A stretch of DNA of 64,000 bases from Candidatus Aalborgicola defluviihabitans (lineage in GTDB: Bacteria; Pseudomonadota; Gammaproteobacteria; Burkholderiales; Burkholderiaceae_C), in contig JADIXX010000008.1 of NCBI GenBank assembly GCA_016705575.1, positions 434,001 through 498,000 of the forward strand. Reading direction: 5' to 3'. This document shows, in pieces, positions 6,913-15,844 of this stretch; the first letter of the stretch is position 1, and every line of letters begins with the position of its first letter. The notes under the pieces are model-generated. The model was not told the origin of the DNA and searched no databases. It saw only the letters and a list, made by a program, of their open reading frames with translations. The position numbers were made by a program, and so were the translations under genes.

Positions 6913-9729
6913 CTACTTCTCTGGGTAGAGAACCACCTGCACATAGTTGTCGCGTTGGAGGTAACGCTGCGCGGCGGCCTGCACATCGGCTGGGGTAATG
7001 GCGTCTACCAAACGGTCATAGTCCAGCATGCGGGACGGGTCATCACCATACAGCGTGGCAGACGCCAGCCGCCCCATCCAGTAGCCGTTTTCACGCAGTG
7101 ATTTGCGGTGCGTGGTGTGCCAGTTGATCTTGACCTTGGCGAGGTCAGCCGCGTCCACTCCGGCTTCCTGGAGTTTCTGGATTTCGCCCAGGGCAGCGGC
7201 AATGACCTTGTCAACGTTGTCCGGCGCACAGGGCAGTGTGAGCCCGAGCTGGTAGTGGTTGTAAGGCACGCGGGACAGCCCGCCGCCCATGCCGCCACCA
7301 TAGATCAGGGTCAACTTTTCGCGCAGCACGTCAATGATGCGGAGGTTGAGCACCTCTACCAAGGCCTGCACGCGCAACTGCTCTTCATCGGAGTACATTG
7401 CCTCACCCGTAAAGCTGATTGAGACCGTGCTCTTGGCCTCAGTACCCGCCCGCACGTCCTTCTTCACAATGCCTTTGACGGGGCGAATACCCAAGTCCAC
7501 ATACTGCATGGGCAGGTCAGGCGTGGGCAGGCTACCCAAGTAGCGGGCAATCAGTGGCTTGATTGCCTCTGGCGTAAAGCTGCCCACCAGAATGAAGGTC
7601 ATGCCCTTGGCGCTGGCAAAGCGGTCCTGGTAGATGGCGCGGCTGCGCTCCAGGCTCACTTGGTCAAAGTCTGACGGGCTGGGCAACAACGCCACACGAG
7701 GGTGGTTGTTAAACAGCGTGCGCAGGATAGCATTGGAAAATTCTGACTCCGGGCTCGCCATGGTGTGGCGCGCTGCATCCTGCGAGCGGCTGATAAAGGA
7801 CTGGTACAGATCCGCATCCAGGCGGGTGGGCCCAAATTTGAGCGTCAACAGCTGTAGCATGGTTTCCAGATCATCCTGGCTCGCGTGTCCATTGGCCGCG
7901 TCGTTCCATGTCTGCAGGCCGGTGTTCACCGAGACCACTTTGCCAGCCAGCATTTTCTGCAACTCGGTGGGCGAGAAATTCCCCACCCCCATGGAAGCCG
8001 CCACCAGACCGGCATAGCCCGCATTGAACATGTCCGCCTGCCCGTATAAGGATTGGCCACCGAAGCGGTTGACCGCCATCAGGATTTCGTCATTCTTGAA
8101 ATCAGTGGGTTTGAGGATAACCCGCACACCGTTGGACAATTCCCATTCGGTCAGCCCCAGGGACGCGTTGTGCTGTTCAGCCACCACACGGCCTGCGCTG
8201 GGGGGCTGCTCCATCAGGGACTGGGACAGCGCTTTTTCTTCACGCGCGCCCACCGCGTTCTGCTCTGCCACCAAAACGCGCTTCAGCAAATCTGCTTCAA
8301 CGGGCGCCGGGCTGTCGCCCTGGTCGGTACCCATATAGACCACCAACTTGGCGGCTTGCTCAGGAATTGCCTCCTGGGCATATCGGTTTACATCGGCCAA
8401 CGCAATGGTCGGCAAAAGGGTGCGCACGTATTCGAGTTCATTTGCGATACCGGGAATGGTTTCCTGTTCTAAAAAATTGCGCAGGTATTCATCCGCGTAA
8501 CCGGCGGAATTGGTCTTGTCGCGTTCGGCGTAGGACTGCTCCAGTTGGCGCAGCATGCTCTTTTTGGTGCGCTCCAGCTCGGCCGAACTGAAGCCAAACT
8601 TGCGAGCCCGCATGTTTTCTTGCACCAGCGCGTCCACGGCTGGCTCAACCCCCTGGCGCCCCAGTGCCGCACCCGATGAGAAGGATTGATATCCGCGCAC
8701 CAGCTTGGAGACTCCACTACCGCCGCCCAAAAACGGCGGCTGCGATTGTTGTGTCAACTCCTGTATCCGCAAGCCGAGCATGGAATTAAACAATTGCTCC
8801 ACCAGAGCCTGGCGGTAGTCGCCCAGGGTGAGCACGGTGGGTGCCGGGTGCAGTGGGTAGCGAATCATCATTTCGTTGTCAGTGGCTTCTTTGTCGGTAA
8901 CGACCAAGGCCTCGGACTGGCTGCGCACCGGCACGTTGGCGTAGACCCGGGGGCGCTCGTTCGCCGGATTTTTAAGCTTGGAAAAATGGGCCTCCACCAT
9001 CGCCTTGGCGGCCTGCGGCTCAATATCACCCACCACCACCACCGCCATCAGATTGGGGCGGTACCAGTCCTTGTAGAAGCGTTTGATGGCGTCATGGGAA
9101 AACCCCTCTAGACTCTCTTTGGTGCCAATGGGTAACCGCTTGGCGTAGAGCGAACCCTCAAACAGTTTGGGGAACAGCTTCTGGTTCATGCGGTCTTCTG
9201 CACCACGGCCCAGGCGCCACTCTTCCAGCACGATGGCGCGCTCGGCGTCGACGTCGGCAGCGTTAAAGCTCAGACCCTGTGCCCAGTCCTCCAGCACCAA
9301 AAAGCCTTTTTCTACGGCTTCGGGGTTGTCGGTGGGGAGAGGCAAGATGTAAACAGTCTCATTGAAGCTGGTGTACGCATTCAAATCTGCACCAAATTTC
9401 AGTCCAATCGATTGCAGGTAAGAAATCAGTTCATGCTTGCCAAAATGGGTGGAGCCGTTAAAGGCCATATGTTCGGTGAAATGGGCCAGACCCAACTGGT
9501 CTTCATCTTCCAAAATGGAGCCGGCCTTGACCACCAAGCGCAACTCAAGGCGCTTTTCGGGGCGACTGTTTTTCTGGATGTAATAGGTCAGTCCGTTATC
9601 CAGTTGCCCCACTGTCACCTGCGGACCTATGGGCAAAACTTGCGTCAGATCAGGCGCAGCCTGCACGCCGACGGCAAGTGCCAGCATCACTGCGGCAACA
9701 CCGAGTTTACGAAGAAGCCTGGAGATCAT
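6913..9729 (-). CDS. M16 family zinc metalloprotease (PqqL/insulinase-like), secreted
   Basis: A 938-residue peptidase with an N-terminal signal peptide (cleavage near GVQAAPDL, ~residue 24). The inverted zinc motif HxxEH reads HFTEH at about residues 83-87, with the distal Glu in the following DAERAIVLEEW helix. Two M16 halves are recognisable, the second (inactive) one beginning near ELSNGVRVILKPTDFKN. This is the layout of full-length insulinase/PqqL-type periplasmic proteases of ~930 residues. It is divergent from the GGDEF-EAL gene across 143 bases. The substrate is unknown. Confidence 0.88.
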   Translation of the reverse strand: MISRLLRKLGVAAVMLALAVGVQAAPDLTQVLPIGPQVTVGQLDNGLTYYIQKNSRPEKRLELRLVVKAGSILEDEDQLGLAHFTEHMAFNGSTHFGKHELISYLQSIGLKFGADLNAYTSFNETVYILPLPTDNPEAVEKGFLVLEDWAQGLSFNAADVDAERAIVLEEWRLGRGAEDRMNQKLFPKLFEGSLYAKRLPIGTKESLEGFSHDAIKRFYKDWYRPNLMAVVVVGDIEPQAAKAMVEAHFSKLKNPANERPRVYANVPVRSQSEALVVTDKEATDNEMMIRYPLHPAPTVLTLGDYRQALVEQLFNSMLGLRIQELTQQSQPPFLGGGSGVSKLVRGYQSFSSGAALGRQGVEPAVDALVQENMRARKFGFSSAELERTKKSMLRQLEQSYAERDKTNSAGYADEYLRNFLEQETIPGIANELEYVRTLLPTIALADVNRYAQEAIPEQAAKLVVYMGTDQGDSPAPVEADLLKRVLVAEQNAVGAREEKALSQSLMEQPPSAGRVVAEQHNASLGLTEWELSNGVRVILKPTDFKNDEILMAVNRFGGQSLYGQADMFNAGYAGLVAASMGVGNFSPTELQKMLAGKVVSVNTGLQTWNDAANGHASQDDLETMLQLLTLKFGPTRLDADLYQSFISRSQDAARHTMASPESEFSNAILRTLFNNHPRVALLPSPSDFDQVSLERSRAIYQDRFASAKGMTFILVGSFTPEAIKPLIARYLGSLPTPDLPMQYVDLGIRPVKGIVKKDVRAGTEAKSTVSISFTGEAMYSDEEQLRVQALVEVLNLRIIDVLREKLTLIYGGGMGGGLSRVPYNHYQLGLTLPCAPDNVDKVIAAALGEIQKLQEAGVDAADLAKVKINWHTTHRKSLRENGYWMGRLASATLYGDDPSRMLDYDRLVDAITPADVQAAAQRYLQRDNYVQVVLYPEK

Positions 9730-9872
9730 GAATATCCTATCCGTTGCAATCGCACGAGCTTAGCAGCCCAATGCCCATGCACCCAAACGCAGGGGATATT
9801 CGCCGCATACCGTCCATGTAGAATTCCCGCGATGTTTCCGCCCATGCCAATAATGCACCACTGTTAACCGCA

Positions 9873-12269
9873 ATGGTGTTTCTAAGGTACTCCGTTCTGG
9901 CGCTCAGAATCCTGGTATGGGTTTTGCTGGCCAGCTTGCTGGTTTTTGGGCTGGCTTCCGGTTTCGGTCTGGTGCACGAGCGTGGCAAGGCACTGCAAGC
10001 GGCCCATTTAGCGGCCGAGGATGCGGTGGGGTACCGCCTCTCTGCCATTTCCAACTCCCTGTGGCAATACGACATAGCGGGTATGGACACCCTGCTGTGG
10101 GGCATGGTGCAATCCGGCTCCATCGTTCAGGTGGAAGTGCTGGACCACGACAAACCCATCGCCTCGGCCCGCAAGCCTGGCTCGGACCTGCAGTCCGACC
10201 GGGTATGGACCCGGTCGATCATGGCCCCCAGCGAGAAAGCTCCCATCGGCAGTCTGCGCATCCACGAGTCCTATGCCGAAATCAACTCGCAGATTACCGA
10301 TTCACTGAAGACACTGGCTATCACCGATTTGGTGAAAATTCTGAGTCTGTCGGCCATTCTGTTCTTCATCGTGTACCGCAATGTTACGCGCCATTTGCAC
10401 CGATTGGCGGAAGGCGTGACACGCCTGGGTCGCTCCGAAAACGAGCCCCCCATCAAACTGTCCCGCAAAAACATATCCGGTTACCGCGATGAGCTGGATG
10501 TATTGGTGGATGCCATCAATGGCTTTGTGGGCGGACGGCGCGAAGAGATGCATCGGCGTTCAGTGGCCGAGATCCGCCTGCACGAACGCATTGCCGAAAT
10601 TGAGGCTACTCTGGGTGCCCTCTCGGATGGTGTGATCGCCCTGGATGCACAACTGTGCGTCCGTTACGCAAATACTGCGGCCTGCAAGCTGCTCAATACC
10701 CGCTCCGATGCCATTGACGGACAATCCATTCACACCGTTTTGCAAATTGTTCATGCTGGCACGGGTGATGATCTTGGCCAGCTCTACCGTATGGTTTTGA
10801 GCAGTGGCACGGCCGTGCATCTGCAGCGCGACACCCGCATACAAATCAACGCCGACCTGGCCTTCGATGCACGCGTTAGCGCCACACCTGTTTCAGGATC
10901 GGCCGATGTGGCACTGATTCTGGTCTTTACCGATATTTCTGAAGAAGTCTCTGCCCACCAGCAAATTGAGTTTCAGGCATTCCACGACCCATTGACCCAA
11001 TTGGGCAACCGTTCCATGCTGGCACGCGATCTGCCCCGCGATATTGCGCAGGCATTGGAAAACAGGCAGCAAGTCGCGGTACTGTGCCTGGACCTGGACA
11101 ACTTCAAGAACATCAACGACGCGCTGGGTCACCGGCTGGGCGACAGCATGCTCAAACAACTGGCGCTGCGTTTCGGGTCAGCCGTCCATGGGGTGGGTTG
11201 GGTGACGCGCCACGGCGGTGACGAATTCATCATCGTGTTGCCCAACATCGTGTCAACCGAACCCGTCATCGCGTTGGCGCAACGGCTGCTGAGCGCGATT
11301 GCTGAGCCCTTCGGGATTGAAGGCCATGAGCTACGGGTGACATCGTCCATTGGCATCAGCATGTGCCCCGACCATGGATTGGATGTAGGCAAATTGGTGA
11401 GTAACGCTGACCTGGCCATGTATGCCGCCAAACGCCATGGCAAGAATACGTTCCGTATCTTTGAAGACACCCTGCTGCAACGCTCTACCGCGCGGCTGAA
11501 AATGGAAAACGGCTTGCGTGTGGCCTTGCGCGAAGGGCAGTTTTCCCTGGTTTTCCAACCCAAGGTACATCTTGCAACCCTGCGTGTGACCGCCGTAGAG
11601 GCCCTGCTGCGCTGGCACGACCCCCGTGAAGGCTCTATCCCGCCCGAGCGATTCATCCCCGTGGCCGAAGACACCGGGCTGATCATCGAAATTGGGGAGT
11701 GGGTGCTGCGCCATTCACTGCTGGCCGCGCAGCAACTCAAGATGGAGCTGGGCTACAGCGTTGCGATTGCGGTCAACGTGTCACCCGTGCAGTTTCGCAG
11801 CAATGAGCTGATGGCCACCTTGCGCCAGCTCCAGGCCGAAACACCAGACCTCAGCGAATTGCTGGAAATCGAGTTGACGGAATCGGCACTGTCCGGCGAT
11901 CTCAATGAGGTCGTGTCCAAGCTGAGTGCCTTGCGCGAGTTGGGGCTCAAGGTGGCCATTGACGACTTCGGCACCGGCTATTCGTCACTGGCCTATTTGA
12001 AGAATTTCCCCATCGATATCCTCAAGATTGACCAAGCGTTTGTGCGGGGTCTGTCCCACAGCCCCCAAGACAAGGCCATCGTGGCCGCCATCGTGCAGTT
12101 GGGCCGCAGCCTGGGCTTCAAGACCGTGGCCGAAGGTGTGGAGCTGCAAGACCACGCCAGCATCCTACTGGGGTTGGGCTGCGATTACGCCCAAGGCTAC
12201 TGGTACGCTCACCCGCAACCCCTGAACATCCTCGCCAATACGATCCGTACTATTTCAAAGCCAACTTAA
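9873..12269 (+). CDS. Membrane GGDEF-EAL protein with PAS domain (c-di-GMP turnover)
   Basis: A 798-residue inner-membrane signalling protein. TM1 is at ~residues 8-32 and TM2 at ~150-170, enclosing a periplasmic sensor domain of ~115 residues. A HAMP-like region and a PAS-like domain (~245-355) follow. A GGDEF domain has an intact active site (HGGDEFIIVLP, ~450). An EAL domain begins with AVEALLRWHDP (~574) and carries NVSPVQF, ELTESAL and DDFGTGYSSLAYLK. Both cyclase and phosphodiesterase motifs look intact, so either or both activities may occur. The cytochrome gene starts 3 bases after the stop codon, so the two are probably co-transcribed. Confidence 0.9.
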   Translation: MVFLRYSVLALRILVWVLLASLLVFGLASGFGLVHERGKALQAAHLAAEDAVGYRLSAISNSLWQYDIAGMDTLLWGMVQSGSIVQVEVLDHDKPIASARKPGSDLQSDRVWTRSIMAPSEKAPIGSLRIHESYAEINSQITDSLKTLAITDLVKILSLSAILFFIVYRNVTRHLHRLAEGVTRLGRSENEPPIKLSRKNISGYRDELDVLVDAINGFVGGRREEMHRRSVAEIRLHERIAEIEATLGALSDGVIALDAQLCVRYANTAACKLLNTRSDAIDGQSIHTVLQIVHAGTGDDLGQLYRMVLSSGTAVHLQRDTRIQINADLAFDARVSATPVSGSADVALILVFTDISEEVSAHQQIEFQAFHDPLTQLGNRSMLARDLPRDIAQALENRQQVAVLCLDLDNFKNINDALGHRLGDSMLKQLALRFGSAVHGVGWVTRHGGDEFIIVLPNIVSTEPVIALAQRLLSAIAEPFGIEGHELRVTSSIGISMCPDHGLDVGKLVSNADLAMYAAKRHGKNTFRIFEDTLLQRSTARLKMENGLRVALREGQFSLVFQPKVHLATLRVTAVEALLRWHDPREGSIPPERFIPVAEDTGLIIEIGEWVLRHSLLAAQQLKMELGYSVAIAVNVSPVQFRSNELMATLRQLQAETPDLSELLEIELTESALSGDLNEVVSKLSALRELGLKVAIDDFGTGYSSLAYLKNFPIDILKIDQAFVRGLSHSPQDKAIVAAIVQLGRSLGFKTVAEGVELQDHASILLGLGCDYAQGYWYAHPQPLNILANTIRTISKPT

Positions 12270-12272
12270 TCC

Positions 12273-12689
12273 ATGTCTATACGCACCACCACCCTTGCCC
12301 TGACCCTGATGGCCTGCGCGGTACTAACCGCCTGCGACCGCACTCCAGCCGCGCCGCCCCCGGTGACATCCGCTCCTGCTGCAAACGAGCTGCCATCCCT
12401 CGTCCCCGTGCTAGCGCCCCCAGTCGCCCCTGAGCTGATGGGCGGCAAACGGGTGTTTGATAAAACCTGCGGCTTGTGCCACGGCGCAGGTACCGGCGGC
12501 GCACCACGGCCAGGCGACAAAGCCAGCTGGGCGCCACGTATCGCACAAGGCGATGAAACCCTGTACCGCCATGCACTGGAAGGGTTCAATGGCGCCACCG
12601 GCTTCATGCCCGCGCGCGGCGGAGACACCTCAAACACCGATGCCGACGTCAAGGCGGGTGTGGATTACATGGTTGCGATGTCGAAGTAA
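12273..12689 (+). CDS. Class I cytochrome c lipoprotein (c5-like)
   Basis: A 138-residue protein starting with a lipoprotein signal peptide (lipobox LTAC at ~residues 18-21). A short Pro/Ala-rich linker and one c-type haem domain follow, with haem-binding CGLCH. A later FMPARGG segment supplies the axial Met. The mono-haem domain of ~85 residues matches the cytochrome c5 type. It is probably anchored to a membrane facing the periplasm and carries electrons; the partner is unknown. It starts 3 bases after the GGDEF-EAL gene and is convergent with the TPR gene 8 bases away. Confidence 0.85.
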   Translation: MSIRTTTLALTLMACAVLTACDRTPAAPPPVTSAPAANELPSLVPVLAPPVAPELMGGKRVFDKTCGLCHGAGTGGAPRPGDKASWAPRIAQGDETLYRHALEGFNGATGFMPARGGDTSNTDADVKAGVDYMVAMSK

Positions 12690-12697
12690 CGCCGGTA

Positions 12698-13240
12698 TTA
12701 CGAATCCGGGTGCTGCATACGGCGGCGCAGGATGAAATACACCGCCACCAGCATCAGCCCAATCAACAACAGCGCCAGCCCCCAAACAAAAGTTTGCCGC
12801 GGGGACTGTTCAGCGGACTTTGCTGCGGCTGGGCGATGAAACGTTAAACCATTGCCGGCAACGATTTCATTGGAGGGGGACAGTTGCGTGCGCAGGGCCT
12901 GCACGGCCTCGGGCTTGGCAAACCCCAAACTGGGAGAGAACTTTTCGGCCGTGGCCAGGGATTCACGGGCCTGGTCTAGTTCACCCCGGCGGGCATGCAA
13001 CTCCGCCTGCGCAAAATGTGCCTCAGCACTATTGGGGTGGGCACTGAGCACCTTCTGCATCATCAGCTGCGCCTGATCCAGATTGCGGCCAGCCTGCGCC
13101 ATGGCGTAGACCTGGGCCAGTGTGGGCTCAGGCTGGGCCATGGAGGATGCGCCAACGCCCAGCGCGGCAGCCACTAGCAGGCTCGTGGCGGTCATCCGGC
13201 AAAAAGACGCCATCGACGAGGTCTTCACTGTGTGTCGCAT
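12698..13240 (-). CDS. TPR-containing membrane protein, function unknown
   Basis: A 180-residue protein when started at the ATG at 13240, which has an AAGGA ribosome binding site; a longer open frame reaches 13303 but would overlap the SDR gene. It has an N-terminal signal sequence ending near SSMAQPEP. Two TPR-like helical repeats follow (~45-115, including AHPNSAEAHFAQAELHARRG), and a C-terminal transmembrane helix (~150-172) ends in a short basic tail. It begins 10 bases after the SDR stop, so it is the last gene of the fatty-acid cluster. TPR proteins act as protein-interaction scaffolds; I cannot name a partner. Confidence 0.7.
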   Translation of the reverse strand: MRHTVKTSSMASFCRMTATSLLVAAALGVGASSMAQPEPTLAQVYAMAQAGRNLDQAQLMMQKVLSAHPNSAEAHFAQAELHARRGELDQARESLATAEKFSPSLGFAKPEAVQALRTQLSPSNEIVAGNGLTFHRPAAAKSAEQSPRQTFVWGLALLLIGLMLVAVYFILRRRMQHPDS

Positions 13241-13250
13241 CTTGAATCCT

Positions 13251-14102
13251 TCAATCCACAAAAAAGTCCGGCAAGAAATTCTTATTGCCAGGCGTGACGG
13301 CATAGCGGTCCAGATCGGTCACCCCATGGGCGGCCAGCACAGTGTCGTCGATGTGAAAATTGCCGGTATCGAACTGCGCAGCCGTGAGCACGTAATAGGC
13401 GGCATCGGCCATGATGTCGGGTGTGCGGCACAGGGCTAAATCCACACCGGGGATCATCTGCATGGCGGCGGTGGCAATGGCGGTGCGCGGCCAAAGGCTG
13501 TTAACCGCAATGCCCAGCTTTTTGAACTCGCCCGCATGGCCCAGCGTGCACATACTCATGCCGTACTTGGCCATGGTGTAGGCGGTGTGCGGCGCAAACC
13601 AGTGCGTCTTCATGCTCAAGGGCGGCGACAGCGTCAGCACCTGGGGCTTGCGCCCGGCAGCGGCGGACTTCTTCAATTCGGGCAGGCAGGCCGCCGTGCA
13701 CAGGTAAGTGCCGCGCGCGTTGATGCCGTTCATCAAATCGAAGCGCTTCATGGGCGTGGCCTCGGTGTTGGTGAGGCTGATGGCGCTGGCGTTGTTGACC
13801 AGGATGTCGATACCGCCAAAGGTCTGCACCGCTTTTTCCACAGCAGCAAACACGGCGGCATCGTCACGGATGTCCACTGCCAGCGGCAGTGCCTTGCCAC
13901 CGGCAGCCTCAATCTCTGCAGCTGCACTGTAGATGGTGCCGGGCAGCTTGGGGTTGGGCTCGGTGGTTTTAGCCAGGATCACGATGTTGGCGCCGTCCGC
14001 CGCCGCACGCCTGGCAATGGCCAGGCCGATGCCGCGCGAGGCGCCAGTGATAAACAGGGTCTTGCCTTTGAGGCTATTGCTAGTTTGGGATGCAGTTGTC
14101 AT
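13251..14102 (-). CDS. Short-chain dehydrogenase/reductase (HSDL2-like)
   Basis: A 283-residue classical SDR. It has the nucleotide-binding motif TGASRGIGLAIA (~residues 20-31), NNASA (~105) and the Tyr-x-x-x-Lys catalytic pair in AYTMAKYGMS. The extended segment after the Rossmann core resembles HSDL2-type SDRs found with lipid metabolism genes. It is preceded by a strong ribosome binding site (AGGAGAAACC). Its place in the beta-oxidation cluster suggests a hydroxyacyl or related lipid substrate, but this is inference. Confidence 0.82.
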   Translation of the reverse strand: MTTASQTSNSLKGKTLFITGASRGIGLAIARRAAADGANIVILAKTTEPNPKLPGTIYSAAAEIEAAGGKALPLAVDIRDDAAVFAAVEKAVQTFGGIDILVNNASAISLTNTEATPMKRFDLMNGINARGTYLCTAACLPELKKSAAAGRKPQVLTLSPPLSMKTHWFAPHTAYTMAKYGMSMCTLGHAGEFKKLGIAVNSLWPRTAIATAAMQMIPGVDLALCRTPDIMADAAYYVLTAAQFDTGNFHIDDTVLAAHGVTDLDRYAVTPGNKNFLPDFFVD

Positions 14103-14116
14103 GGTTTCTCCTATGG

Positions 14117-14190
14117 CTGCTATATATTTGAATGACTACAACTTTGATAGCTGTATACGTATATTCCACGAGGGCTAGAGGCCTATTTGA
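14117..14190 (+). repeat. Dispersed ~50-bp repeat, copy B (intergenic)
   Basis: This copy fills most of the gap between the enoyl-CoA hydratase stop and the SDR start. It contains TTTGATAGCTGTATACG, then the core CACGAGGGCTAGAGGCC. It shares the core exactly with copy A and closely with copies C and D. It lies on the strand opposite to the surrounding genes. Confidence 0.7.
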
Positions 14191-14194
14191 TACA

Positions 14195-14977
14195 TCATGT
14201 TTTGGAAAAATCGGGCTTGCGCTTTTCCATGAACGCCGTGAAGGCTTCCTTGGCGGCGGGCTCCTGCAACAGGCGGGCAAAGCTTGCGCCCTCTTCCGCG
14301 ATCTGCGCCAGCACCTGGGGCATCAGGCCCTTTTTCATCAGGCGCTTGGTCTCTACCAACGACTCCAGCGGCTTGGCCGCCAGCTTGCGGGCCTGCGCTT
14401 GGGCTACGGCGTTGGCCTCGGTGGGCGGCACGATGCGGTTGACCAGGCCCACTTCCAGTGCGGCCTCGGCCATGAAGGGCTCGCCCAGCAGCAGTGCCTC
14501 GGCGGCACGGTGGTAGCCCATCATCTGGGGAACCAGCAGACTGCTGGCCGCCTCCGGGCACAGGCCCAGATTAACAAAGGGCATGGAGAAGGCGGCGTTG
14601 TCGCCGGCATAGACCAGGTCGCAGTGGAACAGAAGTGTGGTGCCAATGCCCACGGCCGGGCCGCAAACGGCGGCAATGATGGGCTTGGGGTGTTGGGCAA
14701 TGGCGTGCAGAAAGTCAAACACGGGTGAGGCTTGCAGTGCGGGAGACTCCTGCGAACTCGGCTTGCGCTGCAAAAAGTCGCCAATGTCGTTACCCGCGCT
14801 GAACACGGTCATGTCGCCCTGGATCACGGTGACGCGAATCGTGGGGTCCGTCTTGGCCTGCTCCAGGCCGGCGGCCATGGCGGCGTACATGGCCGGGGTG
14901 AAAGAGTTTTTCTTGTCCGGGCGGTTGATGGTGAGTGTCAGCACACCGGCGTCAATGTGGGTGAGGATGTCTTGCAT
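14195..14977 (-). CDS. Enoyl-CoA hydratase/isomerase family protein
   Basis: A 260-residue crotonase-fold protein. The oxyanion-hole segments are VFSAGNDIGDFL (~residues 50-60) and AAVCGPAVGIGTTLLFHCD (~95-112). ATG 14977 is used; an upstream TTG at 15004 would overlap the thioesterase stop. The residue positions usually carrying the two catalytic glutamates are partly replaced (the sequence around LGLCPEAASS keeps one Glu), so it may be a delta3-delta2-enoyl-CoA isomerase rather than a hydratase. It is 7 bases from the upstream thioesterase gene in the same operon. Confidence 0.82.
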   Translation of the reverse strand: MQDILTHIDAGVLTLTINRPDKKNSFTPAMYAAMAAGLEQAKTDPTIRVTVIQGDMTVFSAGNDIGDFLQRKPSSQESPALQASPVFDFLHAIAQHPKPIIAAVCGPAVGIGTTLLFHCDLVYAGDNAAFSMPFVNLGLCPEAASSLLVPQMMGYHRAAEALLLGEPFMAEAALEVGLVNRIVPPTEANAVAQAQARKLAAKPLESLVETKRLMKKGLMPQVLAQIAEEGASFARLLQEPAAKEAFTAFMEKRKPDFSKT

Positions 14978-14984
14978 GGTGGTA

Positions 14985-15791
14985 TCAGTTTTTATAGTAA
15001 ACAACCTGGTGGGTGGTGGCCAGCATCACACCGGCTTCATTCCAGAGCTGGGCCGTTTGATCAAAGTAGCCATTGCGAAAAGCCTGCGCGCGGGCCTGGC
15101 CCAGTATGTAGCCGTTGCCGCTGGCCTGCAACTGGGCAGTATCGGCATGGAAGTACACGGTCATGGTCACGGTGCCTATAGGCACCAGGGTCGCACGGCG
15201 TATGAACACGCGCGGGAAGAATACATCGGATAGCGCAGTGAGCGAGGCAAAGTCCAGCGGGCGCGGCGGGTTGTCACGCATCCACAACTGCGTCAGGCTG
15301 TGATCGCCGCTGCCATCCCAGGCCTGGGGTATGGCGCCAGAGATGGGACGCATCTCGTACCGCTTGATCCACTCCATGGGCACAGGCCCCAGGCCGTGTG
15401 GCATCTGCTCTGGCGGCGGGCACAGGGGCATGGCCTCCTCATCCACGCCCCAGGTCTCGCGGCGCAGTGCCGTAAATGCGGTGCCGGTAAGAACCGTCTC
15501 GCCGCCTTGCAGCACCTCGATGATCCAGTGCTGGGTGGAGCGGTTGGTGCGTGCGGCGCGGGCCTGAATCACAAAAGGACCATGGGCCAGGGCTGCTGCA
15601 AAGTTGATGGTGAGTGAAATCGGGTCGCCCAGGCGCTGCGGGTGCAGCAGCACGGCATTCAACATCTGTGCAGCACTGATGCCACCATACGGCCCCACCA
15701 TATTGGCGTAGGCCGCGCTGGTGTGTCCAGCAAAACTCCCATCACTCTGCAGTTCCAGGGCGATGGCCTGGTCAAATGCATGGCTAGTCAA
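14985..15791 (-). CDS. TesB-like acyl-CoA thioesterase (double hotdog)
   Basis: A 268-residue protein of the acyl-CoA thioesterase II-like family, made of two hotdog domains (roughly 10-115 and 150-265). N-terminal features include GPYGGISAAQML and the C-terminal domain holds LVPIGTVTMTVYFHAD. I choose a TTG start at 15791 because it follows a good ribosome binding site (GGAGAAG). The longer frame to 15818 would be translated through the terminator hairpin of the thiolase gene. It would hydrolyse acyl-CoA to fatty acid and CoA, possibly releasing intermediates the beta-oxidation enzymes cannot process. Confidence 0.82.
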   Translation of the reverse strand: MTSHAFDQAIALELQSDGSFAGHTSAAYANMVGPYGGISAAQMLNAVLLHPQRLGDPISLTINFAAALAHGPFVIQARAARTNRSTQHWIIEVLQGGETVLTGTAFTALRRETWGVDEEAMPLCPPPEQMPHGLGPVPMEWIKRYEMRPISGAIPQAWDGSGDHSLTQLWMRDNPPRPLDFASLTALSDVFFPRVFIRRATLVPIGTVTMTVYFHADTAQLQASGNGYILGQARAQAFRNGYFDQTAQLWNEAGVMLATTHQVVYYKN

Positions 15792-15803
15792 AATTGCTTC
15801 TCC

Positions 15804-15832
15804 CAATAAAAAGGCCACCCGTAGGTGGCCTT
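15804..15832 (-). terminator. Rho-independent terminator after the thiolase gene
   Basis: Read on the minus strand there is a 9-bp perfect stem (AAGGCCACC paired with GGTGGCCTT, loop of 4), followed directly by a T-rich run (TTTTTATT). It begins 12 bases after the thiolase stop. It separates the upstream dehydrogenase-to-thiolase block from the thioesterase-hydratase-SDR block and also argues against the longer thioesterase start. Confidence 0.8.
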
Positions 15833-15844
15833 GGTGCGGTTACG

